Source: Dipetalonema caudispina (taxonomy: Eukaryota > Nematoda > Chromadorea > Rhabditida > Onchocercidae). Taken from it: 64,000 nucleotides of DNA. Shown here one piece after another: positions 26,440 to 39,200 of the stretch. Every line of letters starts with the position of its first letter. Position 1 is the first letter of the stretch. The DNA is taken from the NCBI GenBank assembly GCA_013365325.1, contig JABVXV010000262.1, positions 24,821 to 88,820 on the forward strand, in the 5' to 3' direction. The position numbers and the translations under genes were made by a program. The notes under the pieces are model-generated. The model made no database searches and was not told where the DNA came from. It saw only the letters and a program-made list of their open reading frames with translations.

Positions 26440-27626
26440 TTCTTCTGAAAAAAAAAAAAAAAAATATGCAAAAACTTCGCTTGAAAATGACTCTCCAATA
26501 TCGATATGCAAATTTCTCCACAATAAATGCTTTATCAAATCTTTCCAGGGATAAAACATTTCTCCTGGAAATTTCAAAATTTTCAAAATTGACTGATAAA
26601 TAATTATCTGAAACCATCAAAAATTCAGGTTGAATTACTACGATCCACATTCTACATCCCATTTTTTTTCATCACCTATACGATAATACACTACCAGGAA
26701 AAACAAAAAAAAACTGCCACTCAATCACTGATGTAAATAAACCCAAATGCAGCTGATTTCGCATATCTCCAGATGAATTATTATTCTACTTCCATGATAC
26801 AATAAATATTTCACAAATGCAAGTTATTCATGTTTTTGATTAATCGGCTATTATCCATAATGTTTCAAATATTTATATGTTAATTTCAAATGATATGCAC
26901 AAAACAACGACGTGTTCACAATCTTTATTTTTTTTAAAAAAAAAGACAAACAAGAAATTCAAACACCCAGTCCGAATCCAATAGCTGAATTTTTCTTCGA
27001 TTAAAAAGATAGCAAAAAACACAATCAAATCAAGCAAAGCTATCAGGAAAACAGCATCCCAAATCTTTTTGTAAAACTCAAACGATAGAAATTCGAATTA
27101 AAAATCAAAAAAAGAAAATCAAATAAGGTAAAAAATCTGAAATACTCTAAAAATAAACAAAATAAAGAAATCTTCTTCTTTGATACTTCAAACTCAATTA
27201 TGGCCATCTGAAACTGATCACAAGCCTTTTTACATAATTTCTTTTCTCTTCAAAAATTTTTCTTGAAATCAAAGATTTTGTGAATGAAGGGTTTTTTTTC
27301 CAAAACTACACAACAACAAAAAACTGTGATAACAATCAAAATAAAGGTCCTCCGATCATTCTTTATGATGTCGTTCTCCGTTGGGAACAATTAGACGCCA
27401 GTAAAAAAATTACACAGCTTTCTAGAAAGAGACCGATGTGATCAATCACAAACTACCATGCAATTGATCTGCGGCTGACATAAAAGTATAAAAGACAGTA
27501 GTTTCGGAGAGTATTCATTTTGTATAGATTTGCAAACTATAAAAAACAACCAGATTCATTCAGGAATCAATAATAAGACGACAATACATTACGGAACAGC
27601 GGGAGAGGGAGAGAGACAGCGAGATA
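26440..27626. other. Spacer between PPCDC and ChaC2 genes
   Basis: About 1.2 kb separates the PPCDC stop (upstream in transcription) from the ChaC2 start, both on the minus strand. It is AT-rich with many A runs and no gene. The spacing is large for a typical nematode operon, but an operon cannot be excluded. Confidence 0.5.
26444..26461 (-). promoter_or_regulatory. Probable trans-splice acceptor for the ChaC2 gene
   Basis: On the minus strand a long T run ends in CAG only a few bases before the ChaC2 start codon. No upstream coding exon is needed, since the ATG begins the conserved MW(V/I)FGYGSL. This fits spliced-leader addition directly before the ATG. Confidence 0.5.
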
Positions 27627-29032
27627 TTACAGTGATGAATTATCGGAGTATACAGCGAAACGGTTCTTCACCTCGCTAGCGACAATTGATGCTATCATCT
27701 GCACTGTTGCCATAGCGCCTGAACCAGTATCACCACACATTAATTCTTTCTCAATTGGCGGTATTTCCTGGAAAAAGAATTTCGGATTAATCCAGTTAAC
27801 CGTAGAATGAAACCTGACGTTAAGAAATGTCTTCATGAGCTGACCTACTTTTTTTCTGGAATCAAAATAACGAACGAGTGATATATCAACAATTTAGAGG
27901 TAATTAACTTCTCAGATGCTTCCCTTAGAATTCGGACTCATTTTACAGTTTTTAATGAAGTTTAAGAAACCAGTTTGCAAATCAGAACTAAAAAACCGAA
28001 GTAATTTCGATACCAAATGAACGAATCATTAGGAAACATATCAACCTTATATCGTAACAATTCCTTCAAAACTTTACGATGCTGATACGTTAGCGGATTT
28101 TCCCACATGGCAACATTCATTGCTGGTGCATAATACAAAGGTTTTCGTGGATCCCATGCGCGTACAATTGATAGCAAGATGTTATCACATATGCCATTCG
28201 CTATTTTACCCATCGAGTTTGCATCTAATGGTGCAATCAACATTGCATCCGACCATTTTCTTAACTCTAAAAATACGAATTTCGATAACTCTAATATCTC
28301 GAAAAAGTAATCCACTTAAAGCTAAAACTTAAAGCAAATATGAAGTTAAATTTACCAAAGCGGCAAAGGACTCCTGACAAATGTATACGCACGACAACAA
28401 ATAAAAGAAAGGATGCTGCAACGAAGTCAAAAAGTACTGCCATTTGTTGGTTAATCAACAATACAAGGTCGAAGCCAATGGTAATTTAACCGGAGAATGG
28501 AATATCTTCGATGGTCTGGCGGCCAGCAATCTGAGTCTTGCTCGTCGACTCATAGGCTGTAGGATACACAGTCATATTACTAAACGCTCACTGATCCTTC
28601 TCATGACCCAGATCAATTCCTGTGTGAACTGACCAATATGTAGAACTGGATCACCACGCTTCTTCCACATATTCCATTCATCCAAATCATTATAAATGGG
28701 AATATCAAATGTTGATTCATCAATGAATGTTCGAGCGGCATCGGTTGCAACTATTCGAATGACCTTAATAAATTCACATGAACCAGTACTGAGATCGACT
28801 TATACAAGTTTCAGTACTTTTGTTACATTTGAAAATTCAAAGATTCCATGAAATACTGCCTAAAACATACCAATTTTTCTTCAGGACTATTCTTATAAAG
28901 TTCCGTGATTAGCTCAGAAAGTTTGATTGATGCAACTGATCCAGTGATACCAATCAAAAGATGAAATTTACCGCCTTGTCGAACGAACGAATGATCCGGT
29001 CCATAAGGCGCTCGTGTTTTTATGCTTTGAGT
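27627..29032 (-). CDS. PPCDC: Phosphopantothenoylcysteine decarboxylase (CoA synthesis)
   Basis: Flavin-dependent decarboxylase that turns 4'-phosphopantothenoylcysteine into 4'-phosphopantetheine in the cytosol. Exons on the minus strand: 29032-28871 (GGKFHLLIGITGSVASIKL, the FMN-binding first strand), about 28763-28632 (DLDEWNMWKKRGDPVLHI, with the catalytic-type His), 28266-28046 (RKWSDAMLIAPLDANSMGK, AMNVAMWENP, the PxMNxxMW motif) and 27767-27627 (EKELMCGDTGSGAM, with the active-site Cys and GxGAM clamp). All family residues I know are intact. The first exon has no in-frame ATG before the flavoprotein fold, so translation must begin further upstream. The exon ending at 29355 joins in phase 0, which suggests fusion to the CG-1-like protein. 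A separate short leader exon (for example MMVGRGNGLLWVDEPKS near 29235-29185) is possible but has a weak donor. Confidence 0.9.
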
Positions 29033-29354
29033 CTAAAACTTGAAGAATTAATGACAAAAATATTCGGAAACGGTCTATTATTATCGAAACAGCATCACAC
29101 TATTATTTTCCGCTTCACTCATAATCAAATTATCAAAACTAGATACTGAGATCTAAATGTACCAAGAATACAACACTCTTAGGTTCATCTACCCACAACA
29201 AACCATTTCCACGTCCGACCATCATCCTATACCGTCATCGCCATCATTACTACCGTCATTCCTACTTGTTCTCCGTCAAGAGTACTGGTTATATTTATAT
29301 ATATGAAGTATGAAATTTATTAAAACCCAAAACTTTTCAAAACTTTTAACTTAC

Positions 29355-32300
29355 ATCAACCGTCGTTACATCAATCGGTGCATAACTCGACTCCGATTCA
29401 TCCTCAATTCGAGCTTTTTTCAATATAACAGGTGGTTGGCCGTCCGGCATTCCCTCCTGTTCTTCGAACACACTATCTTCAACAACCTCTACTTGATTTC
29501 TGTCTAATTCTGTGTTCGGTCTGCGTAAAATACGTCTTCCAAGCGCTGATGCTTCCTGTTCCGTGACATACAAGGGTGTTGGCCGTGGGTGGATGTACTG
29601 TAAGAGAAATCCAATTCAGTCCGATAAAATACAACTTCACTTAATTGAGTGCAGAAATTAAGAAGAAATAATGTCACTCTTTACTTAAAAGCAATGGGTA
29701 TCCTGTGTGCCTTAATTATCTCGCTAAAATTATACATTTATCAATAAACAGATTATTTTGTGAAAGCAAACAGATTATTCTTTATACTAAGATGTAAAGT
29801 GTGCGTAATGCATAATATTTGCTTCGAAAAAGTATAAAAAATTTTTAGGAAATGTCTATAAAACAATTAAAGAGAAATCAAACGAATTTTGAAGACAGTA
29901 GATAAAAACGTAGCAAGCAGAAACCTATTATAACCGCACCATCAATAAACAGAACAGATACAGTGCTCTTGAACTAAGAGATGAGTGAAAGTGACAAATT
30001 CGTAAAACGGTGGTGAAAGTACGCAAGGACAAAGTCAAAGCAGAGTAATCTTTGATTCCGCTTGAAGATTTTTATACTTTCCTGTTCACGTACCTGTTTT
30101 CCAGATGCAACAAGCACAACTTACCGATGATACAGAGTGGTTAAGATTTGTAATAAATATAAACAGATAGTGCTAAATGAAACAAAGTCAAAGTTCAAAT
30201 ATAAATCGAATAAAACCGGAACTTTACTAACCAAACTATTCCGGGCCAGCTTCTGTCGGAATGACTTCATCACGTTTCTCACTTGTTCCTTGTTACGTAA
30301 TCTACGTGGCGTGACTCGCGAGCTGCTCGCGCACTGATCATAAATGCTTTGCTCCGTCAATCGGTCGTAAATCTAATGGTAGAAGCATTTTGGAATTTAA
30401 AAGTTGAAAGTTCTGCTTTGAAATTATTTGAAAGTCCTGATGCAAATCCAACTTCTATATAGCGTTTTTTGATAAAGACATTTCGAATTTCGGATGTCAA
30501 CTGCATCTCGGGCTATTAACGATACTAAACATAACAACATTAATTAATGCAGAAGTAGCTGAAGTATCGTAACAATAGTCGATATCAAGGGGAAGAGTAG
30601 ATGTAATCGAAATTCAAATAAACCAGTTTTCCTGCATCGCTCGAACCCATTCTAACTGTGGAATTGTGATTGTATCTGATTTTTTCATTATCTCGAATGA
30701 TATATAATATGCAGCAAAAGGCGGAAAAAAACGATTACTTAGTTGTTTTCCAAAGATTTAATAGCCCAAACGATAAAATATGAGACGATAAAACATAACA
30801 ATTTTTGACATATATTGTCATACTGCGCTAAAAATCCAAGAAATACGACAATTTCTTATATTCCCAGTGAATGATGCCATCGCAACAAGTTAACACCTGC
30901 ACTTCTTCGATAATTTTTAAATTTACCTCAACCGCATTATTGTTCATGATACTCTGTTCTTTCACTTCTTGTAATATGATCGGTAATGTACGGAGGAATG
31001 GCTGATTGGTTCGTTTGGCATTTCCATGCGGTGCATTGTCGGACACTTGGGCTGCTACAACATGGTCACCAATGTAATGAAAAAGTACCAAACCACACGG
31101 CTCTCGCGAATATTCGCAACGTCTGCAAATTTTGGTTAACTTAAAACTCCTTATTTTTTTCGAAATCACAACTGAATGGGCTAGAATACGGATCTGACGA
31201 AGTGATTCAATTTAAAAGAAAATTTTTAACCACAGTTTTTACACCATGACTGAGCAGAATAACAAATCGGATTCACATACCGAAAAAATATATTTTATCC
31301 ATTATGTGTTAAGACAAAACGGACTGAGCAGAAAAGAAGTAATTCTACAGATTACAAATGAACAGCCAGCCCCTAAGTTCAGTTGGAATTTGAAAAGACA
31401 AGTGAAACTCCACCGTAGAATATAATCATCACCTCAATGAATCATCCACCATTATTAAGTCCAATCATTTCGGGAAATCCTTCACCTCATGAAAAAAATG
31501 TTGAACAACGAATTCACCACTATCAGACTTGACAATGATAAATGAGAGAAGTGTAAGGATCACACTTACATAAATCTGTCATCGCCATGTGGATCATTTT
31601 TGCAATAAAGTAAGTTATATCGTTTTTGCAATCCATTACTCAAATTATGAACACCCTTGGAATTCCCCCATCGATATCCATCAACACGAAATGTACGTCG
31701 TACTTGGTCATCATTCAGAGTACCACGTGGATAGAGAGTACAGTCATATACCACAATAGTGCCACCATCTGGTCGATACATCGGTCCATTGGTACATACC
31801 AGATTTCGATTTTTTTCAACTTTATCTGCAATGACGAAACGATATCTATCTATGCGAAGAGGCAAAACGATAAAGCATTACCTATGGAATTATCTAATCT
31901 CATGATCATTCCAGATTCTGCGTGCTATAATCCCCGGAAGGGGAAAAAGAAACGCAAATGTATCATACCAAATACAACTGATCATCGAAAGGGTCGGGTC
32001 ATTTCATTGAAAAAATCAGCGGCAGTCCCCGAGAAAAAAGTCATCTCTACTTGGACTCACATTTGCGGAGTTTTAGTACGACTTCTCGAGATCGGTCAAA
32101 TATTTGTAGCTTATTGTGCATAAATTTACTTTTGTAATAATAAGGAAGACAATGTAAATTATTAACGCTATAATCCTCAATCAGAAAGATGGATGAAAAG
32201 GATTGGTTCCAAAAGAGACACGCCTTTCAAAAACAAACTTTGACAATGTTTTGGAAAATTCTTCCCTCAGACGACTTGCGAAAGGCCTTCACATTATTAA

Positions 32301-33177
32301 ACTTGCACGTTAAAACAATTTGAAAATGGATTTAAATTTCGGTTTCAAAATTTTAAATACTCTTTTTGGTTCAAATAGCAGTTCGACAGCTCAAATCATA
32401 AACTTATTTCAACAGTTGCCCTTGCGCTATCATTTTTATTATTCCATTTCATTGTATATCTTACTAAATTGAATAAACGGACTGTTTTGACAAATCAGCA
32501 TTTAAATTTATTTTGGAATCTGTTTCTTTCATGCTTCGTCATTAAAAGTTCAATCAAATGTTTCGGCAGATTGGAAACATCAAATCTGATAACACCTGCC
32601 ATGTACTTTGTCATGAAGTGTTTGAATCTGATGGTCTCACTCAGTGGCTCCGTTCGACCTATTGAATATCTTTATATGCGTATTCCCCTCCTTACGACCA
32701 CCAATCACAATTGTCAGGGTTCTTCCCTGGGTAAAAAACGGCATCAACCAGACAGAGATCATTCCGGCACGATGCAAACCAATTCCTTTCGATCTTGGAC
32801 GAAGGTAAAACGTGGACTTACCATATGGGTAAAACGTGGACTTACCGAGAACAGCGTTGTATTGATCGAGCGTCAAAGGATTGGGCACACCGGTCCGGTA
32901 GACTATGCGTGGTTTCCGGAGGTAAGCATCGTCCATCTCACGCTCTCTTACCTGTTAAATTCAACTGAGATCTCGTCAAATTACTTTGCAACTTTAAAAT
33001 TTCTCAAAATCGAAACCAGCCTATCAATATATCCTTTAACCTCACGTCACCCCCACGTAACGGTACACTTCCCATATCTCCTCACCCACGTATGGATTGC
33101 GCAAAAGCTTCACTAACTGAGACAGATTGCGGAAAATCGTTTCAAGACCCGGATACTTTACTACAGCTAAAAAACTT
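29355..33177 (-). CDS. CG-1-like DNA-binding-type protein, possible N-part of a PPCDC fusion
   Basis: Minus-strand exons with matching phases: about 33177-33065 (YPGLETIFRNLSQLVKLLR, EEIWEVYRY), 32951-32846 (DDAYLRKPRIVYRTG), 31825-31570, 31122-30927, 30372-30232 and 29597-29355. The central part reads RPDGGTIVVYDCTLYPRG, TFRVDGYRWGNSKGV, KRYNLLYCKNDP, RCEYSREPCGLVLFHYIGDH. Order and spacing resemble the CG-1 domain of CAMTA factors (GSLFLFDRK, FRKDGHNW, F.RR.YW, IVLVHYL); this is my pattern match, not a search result. A basic helical stretch (TPRRLRNKEQVRNVMKSFRQKL) and an acidic tail follow. The 5' end was not found. The last exon either reads into a stop three codons after 29355 or splices in phase 0 into the PPCDC exons. 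A role in transcription is inferred only. Confidence 0.6.
32804..32846 (-). repeat. 24-bp tandem duplication containing a splice donor
   Basis: GGTAAAACGTGGACTTACC occurs at 32804-32822 and 32828-32846, period 24. On the minus strand each copy carries a consensus GGTAAGT donor. Exon 32951-32846 can end at the first, or at the second (32822), which adds exactly eight codons without changing phase. Confidence 0.75.
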
Positions 33178-36100
33178 TTAAAATATGCTCAAATTTTATC
33201 GTTGACAGACTAAAAGTTAATGCAATTAATATTTAAGCATCAATACATTTTCATCTAACATAGCTTGTTCATTCATTCATTCATTTATTTATTTTCCAAA
33301 ATTTTCATCCTTTTATTTAATGTAAGAAGTAATTTGAAGCAGTGATAATTTTCACATATATTGGTGCTAACAAATGCAGCAGTCTTTGTTATCTTTTTAT
33401 TCGTCAAATGAGTTCAACTGCATTAGCTAAGGGTTATTCAGAAGATCAGAATGTTAAATCATAGCATTGTAGAAGTTTTTTGATTTTAGACAACCACAAA
33501 AATACTCTACTAGCGAAGTAGATCTTAATACAGATATGATTAAAGTAAAGATAAGTTAACTGATCACTACATCCACAACTAATATCAAGAATATTAGTTG
33601 TTAATGCTTTAAATATTTTAAATGATCTTTCTTCCTAAGAAATTATTTTCGTTAGTGTTTTAGAAATAGTATACTTGTTTAGGGGTATATTTTCTCTTAA
33701 ATTTTTCTTCCACTCTCCTTAAACTCCATAATTGATAAATTTCCGAAATATATTTGTAGCTAATTATTATGTTTGATGTCATATGAAGGCTTAGCAATGT
33801 GTACATTCACAAAAATTTCGGAATGTGAAAATTTTGACCTCATTGAGCATCAACCCATTTTGATTTTTTAAAACAGAAGGACTTTCCTGTTTCCTTAAGT
33901 ATAACAACTAAATGATACATTCATGTTATCATATATTGGATATCTTTCATATGTTAAATGATAACAAATGAAATACCTATAAAAAAGTTATGCTTTTAAT
34001 GCCTGAAAGACTTGTACTTACATATAATATGCGACATAATGTCGCAACATATTGAGGTAAATTTTTGTGAGTACATTTAATTCATATGGTTAAAGAATGA
34101 ATTTTTTGATGCTTGGAAATTATATTTTATGAATATTTCCATTTATTTGAAAAATTTCTTAACTATTTTTTTAAAAAAAAAAAAAAAAAAGGTGAGTAAT
34201 CATTGCTATCTTGTGATTGAATATTTTCAATCAAAATAAAATAATTTTTGAATCAAAGAACAAATTTCTCGTGATGATTTTTGGGATAGATGTACAATCT
34301 TTAATAGAGGATAATTATGGTAAGATAATTTTTTTTGGAATCTATTGTCTCATAGGTAGAAATTTCGAAAATTTCAATATGAGTTAGCACAAATTAAAAA
34401 AGTGAAATTTGAAATTGCAGAAATCATATGTTATTGAATTGAAAAATTTCTCATTCCATTTGACTTTTCACCTTTTTATTTTGTTTCAATAAATGGTATG
34501 AAGTGATGGAACAACATCAACAACAAGGCAGAGTAAGAGTTATATTTCGTTGCCTGCTGTCTCCATAATATTAAGGGAGTCTTTCAATCAATCAATCAAT
34601 ATTGAATTTTTATTATTGTTTAATTTTGGAGTATCATCGTCAGTGGAGAGAAGAAATATGAGCTATACCTTACAAAAACTTTTTTATTTCAGATTTTTTA
34701 AAGATTTTTGGGAGATTTTTGGTTTTTCAGAATTGTGGATTATGAAAGACTGTTAATGAAACTGTTTTAAAGAATCATTCGTAAATGTTGAGGAGGTAAA
34801 TAATTTTTAGATTTTCAGGTTACAGATTATTCTCCTTAAAATGTATTACGGCAATGACGTATTTCAATATTATAACTGTAACAGTATGTTTCTTTAAGAA
34901 AGCAGTATGATGTATAAATCAAGAAGTTCATCTATCTCAAATTTAAATGATGAATTCATGTTTAGCTAGATAATGAATCATCATAGTCAGGATCTATTTT
35001 TTTTTTTTTCTGATAGCTGTTCGCACTTTTCCTTCCACATATCAAAACACTTTATTGATTGTCGTTTGCATATAGGCAAATTTTACAGGAATACATTTTT
35101 CAGTTTCCCCTACAAAACCTAGTCTGGTCAGTTCATCGAATAATCAGAATTCAGGACGAACTTCCAGAAGCTTTCAAATCCCATAAGTCTTAAAGATACG
35201 ACAGTGTATTGGTTGGCTATAACCGATGGGTCAAATAATCAATAATCTAACTGAAGGTAGATTTGTAACCGGCGACATCGTAGATATACGATGCACTGTA
35301 TACAGGTGATACACGTCAATTTTTGCCTACTACTTTTAGGTATTTGCTTTTAGGTATTTTGGTGCACAATACATCGAATAACTTCAATCCATACTTCGAT
35401 ATGCTGTGCTGTGTATTGTTCACCTATATATACAATATTTTTCTTTTTTTTTTTTTTTGATAACACATTACCTTCATGTCCTAAAAAATGTTTACCAAAC
35501 TTCCCAACTTTTTGAATGAAAGGAAACAACTCAAACTACTTGTAAGTCAACCGAATAGTCTGTCCTGTAAATAATTTTTTATTTATTTTTGTAATTAGTT
35601 GGTTGTAAACTTTGGTTATTCAAACTCAGCAGGAGAGAGGGCAGGGAAAAAAAGGGCGGAATTAAAGTTTGCTTGTTTCATATTTCAAAAAGCTTATCTG
35701 TTCTTGCTATTTATTTATTTATAGTGATGTTTCAAATAAGTGATGAAATATTTTCGATGGGTATTGAAAATTATTCGCTAATATTAACGGTAGTGAATAA
35801 AAATTCATAGCACATACAACACGTTATCCAGCATTGAGGTCACTACGATCTAGTTAGGATCTATTTTGTATTATCATCGCAGTTTCCAATATCCGACACA
35901 TCTTGATGAAGAATGATAAGTAATTCAATTTAAACCAATTTTTTATTTCCCATCATTGTTAGTAATTTTTAGCCATATATTTTTCTTATTATACCTTTCT
36001 TTTTGCTGGAGTTCCGGAAATTTCCTCGTTTAAGTCAGCTAAGCATTTCTGTTTTTGTGATTAGGCTTGTCATTTTACTTATTTCCGTAGAATCATTTTT

Positions 36101-36232
36101 GTGGATCATTCTTTCGCGTTTACTATAAATGAATTGGCTGTAACATATCGGTTAACTAGCGTACGTCATCTATCATATTATGCCTATGATGCAATAGTAT
36201 TCCCTTTCAGCTAGCAAGGAGTTATTGAAAAG
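33178..36232. other. Intergenic between divergent genes
   Basis: About 3 kb between the CG-1-like gene (minus) and the FERM gene (plus). The missing 5' exon(s) of the former may lie here but I could not identify them. There are short simple repeats (TTCA at 33271, TCAA at 34587), a poly-A run near 34172-34190 and a poly-T run near 35447. The open frame at 34550-34756 has no support. Confidence 0.5.
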
Positions 36233-39200
36233 ATGATTGGTTTAAAAGGCGAAAAGAAAAGCACAAAACAAAGAAAGCACAGTGAATCATCTCATATTAA
36301 TTTGCGTCGTATAAAGCACTCATTATCGGTATTTTTTTCAGAATGATTGTTCACTTCCTCAAATCTCTGTTTTTCAAGCTTATCGCTTCGTATGATTCAT
36401 CTACACCTATTCTTATGAATCAGCACTTTGCAGTTTATTACCTCAAGTTAAAGATATATGTATGAATGACGTTTAGTAGCTTTAATGGCTACTGAGTTTT
36501 TTGTTTTGAATAATAGCTTTGAAAGATTTCTTAACTCTAAAATATTCTCTTGTGAAGTCAGTTTTATAAATTGTCTCTTCTTAATATGTGTAATCTTCAT
36601 AATGTTTCAGAAATCATCAAATAGTAGCTCTTCATCAGGAAAAAAGCATGTTACTTTGCAGAATGTCGAGCAGGTATCACTTATGAAATGTTAAATTTCA
36701 AAAGATTTACAAATTTTCACGTACAAACCTTCATTTATTACATTTAGGAAAAAAAAATCAAACTGTTTTCATTTGAGCTTTGATGCTCTTTAATCGATGC
36801 TTTCGTAAGATGACAGAACTTTTTTTCTGGTCATTTTTGAAATTTCGAAAATTACTTTATGTGCCTTCCTTCCTCCCTTCCTTAATTAATTTTTATTTTC
36901 CGCGATTTGCCAACAAGGATGTGAACTTTCGTTTGATGATGTGGTTTAAGATGCTAAGCATTATTTCACATTTCAGTTTGCTGCAACATATATCCCAGCT
37001 ATAACGATGGGCTAGGTACTCAGGAGAGAAACCACTCTTATGAATGTGGATATAGGCCAGCTTCTTTATTTTATGATTTTATATCTTAAGTTATTGAAGA
37101 ATTAGATTTTCCAATTATCCATATCCAGGATGGAGCACCAAGTAATATATCAGAATTGAAATCAACAGGAAAAACTCAAGCGCCTGCTCACTCACCAGTT
37201 GGTTACACATTAAGGTGCGACATGTTAATACATATGTATATGTCATCCATAGAAATCAATCTCTAAATATTTTCATTACTCCGTAGAGATCCGTAAAAGC
37301 AGTTCAAATAACCTTTTTATCTTGAAATTTATTTTATTGTGTTTCCCATACACTGTATCCATATATGAAATTTGATGATATTTCTACTGAAACCGAAAGG
37401 GAAGCATTATTGACATTCGATCGTAAGATCAAGTTCAAACTATCTTAGTTCAAAAATGTAGAAATTGTATAAAGTGCTTATGAAATCTGGTCAAAAAAGT
37501 TACAAATTGTTAAAAATTATCCACACTGAGAATTTATCAAGAAATTTAAATATACTGTAGTCAGTGACATGGAAAAAATTTTTTTTTATGTAATACACGT
37601 CAAATAGAAATGTGGTTGTGCTTGAAAGAGCAAAGTTTTTTGAACGTTTTTGAAAAGTTTTTGACTTATATTCAGTAAAAATTTCTTGGGATATGAAGTG
37701 GAAGGAAAAAACTAGAAAATGAAAGCTTATCTAGACTAAATGATTTAAATAATGTTGAATACTCTTTGAGAGTTTAAGATTTTCAATTTAAGTCATTTGC
37801 TTGATGCGAACTTGCATGGTTGTTCACAGCAATCAACACCTATCAGTTCGAGATTAGACGATTCCTTGGATATTACTATTTACTGGGCTGATGAGAGAGG
37901 TTGATTTCCTTTTTCTTATAATTTTTACATTAGTTCCTTCTGTCTCCAATAATTGGAGAGGAAGAGGAAAAAATTTTGCAATTTTTTTCTTTAATTGATT
38001 AAAAAAAGTTGATCAACTGATCAGTACAACTGAAGATTGCTCTGATACTGATCTCCCAGGTTGAATCTTCGTATCTCCAATTACTGCTTGCTAAAAGTTT
38101 GATGTTTAGTGTTCACATGCTTGTCCTGTCCTCTTTTTCTCGTTACTTGTTTTTTTTTTTTTTTTTTTTTTGTCTTTGTAAAGCGTCGATGCAGTTACCA
38201 TGAAGTATGTATAGTTACTTTGAGCTCAGTTTCTGGGACTAGTAACTATTCTTCTTTCTTCTATGTGTAGATGTCATGCTTACTTGTGCGATATCAGAAA
38301 TATCCTAGCAGACACAAGCCAGTTTCTCTCATCTTCTGTTTGATCTTTCTGAATTAAGCATAATTTATGAGTATTTTTATTGCAGGTCTCAAATTTTCCC
38401 TAGTTGGTGGTAAATTGGCGACAGCATCAAGCTTGTTGTTGTTGCTCGCTGATCATCTGGGTGTCGTCGCTGAAGTTTTCAAGGAAGTATGCGCTCTCTG
38501 GATGGTGTCAGATTTACTAGGTACACTAAAACTTTTGTTAAGTTATAATTGTATTTTATCTCTTACTGATAGTTTTCCTTTCAGATTCTAAAACTGGTGT
38601 CACAATTCTCAAAATTCAATTTTACAGAAGTGCAACTGAAGCCACATCATAATCCATATGAGATCCGGAAAAACTGGGCACAATTCCTGCAGAGATTTAC
38701 GAATGCTGAAAGTAGTGAATCAGTTGCTGACGAACCTCTTCTTGTAGTGAAACGAAATGTGCAGCTTTCCGTTGAACGAGAGCGTGAAGTGCGCAAAGCT
38801 TAGCTTTAACGTTTTTAAGGTTATCGGTGAGCATTAACAGAAGAGAGCATCTTCCAAAGGGAAAGTGTTAGAAATTGCAAAACGAATCAACCAAAAACGT
38901 TGGAGATACATGGGACGGCAGGAAAATATAAGCTTAATTGATTGCTGGAATTGAAACCTGGGTAATCCAAAGTCGGCACCGTGTAAATTAGCGTGCAAAT
39001 TTTTCAGCTAGAAGAAGATTATACAAATGAAATACTAACGGAAATATTGTACAGAAGTGCAAAGCAGGAAGTTTTAAATGGTCGATATATATGTGACATC
39101 GATTTAAGCATAAAACTGGCAGCCTTGCAGATGGCCGTCGATTTAGAACCTAATGAAGAGCTGGATATACTGGATATATCGAGGTTTGTGACTTTTTCAT

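Noticed and set aside
25132..29032. PPCDC and ChaC2 as an operon
   Set aside because: Same strand, but the 1.2-kb spacer is long and shows no evidence for an SL2-type site; left as possible only.
31626..32123. 165-codon plus-strand open frame
   Set aside because: Lies antisense to the phased CG-1-like exon 31825-31570 and has no family resemblance or splice signals.
32469..33116. 215-codon plus-strand open frame
   Set aside because: Antisense to exons 32951-32846 and about 33177-33065; composition looks like a mirror of those exons and there is no recognisable domain.
36977..37014. Possible extra exon in the FERM gene (FAATYIPAITM)
   Set aside because: No GT donor in a usable phase follows, and the exons before and after it join in phase 0 without it.
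38589..38627. Longer version of the FERM exon starting at the earlier TTTCAG
   Set aside because: The phase from the previous exon would hit a stop. The later TTTTACAG gives EVQLKPHH, which is the conserved FRMD8 sequence.
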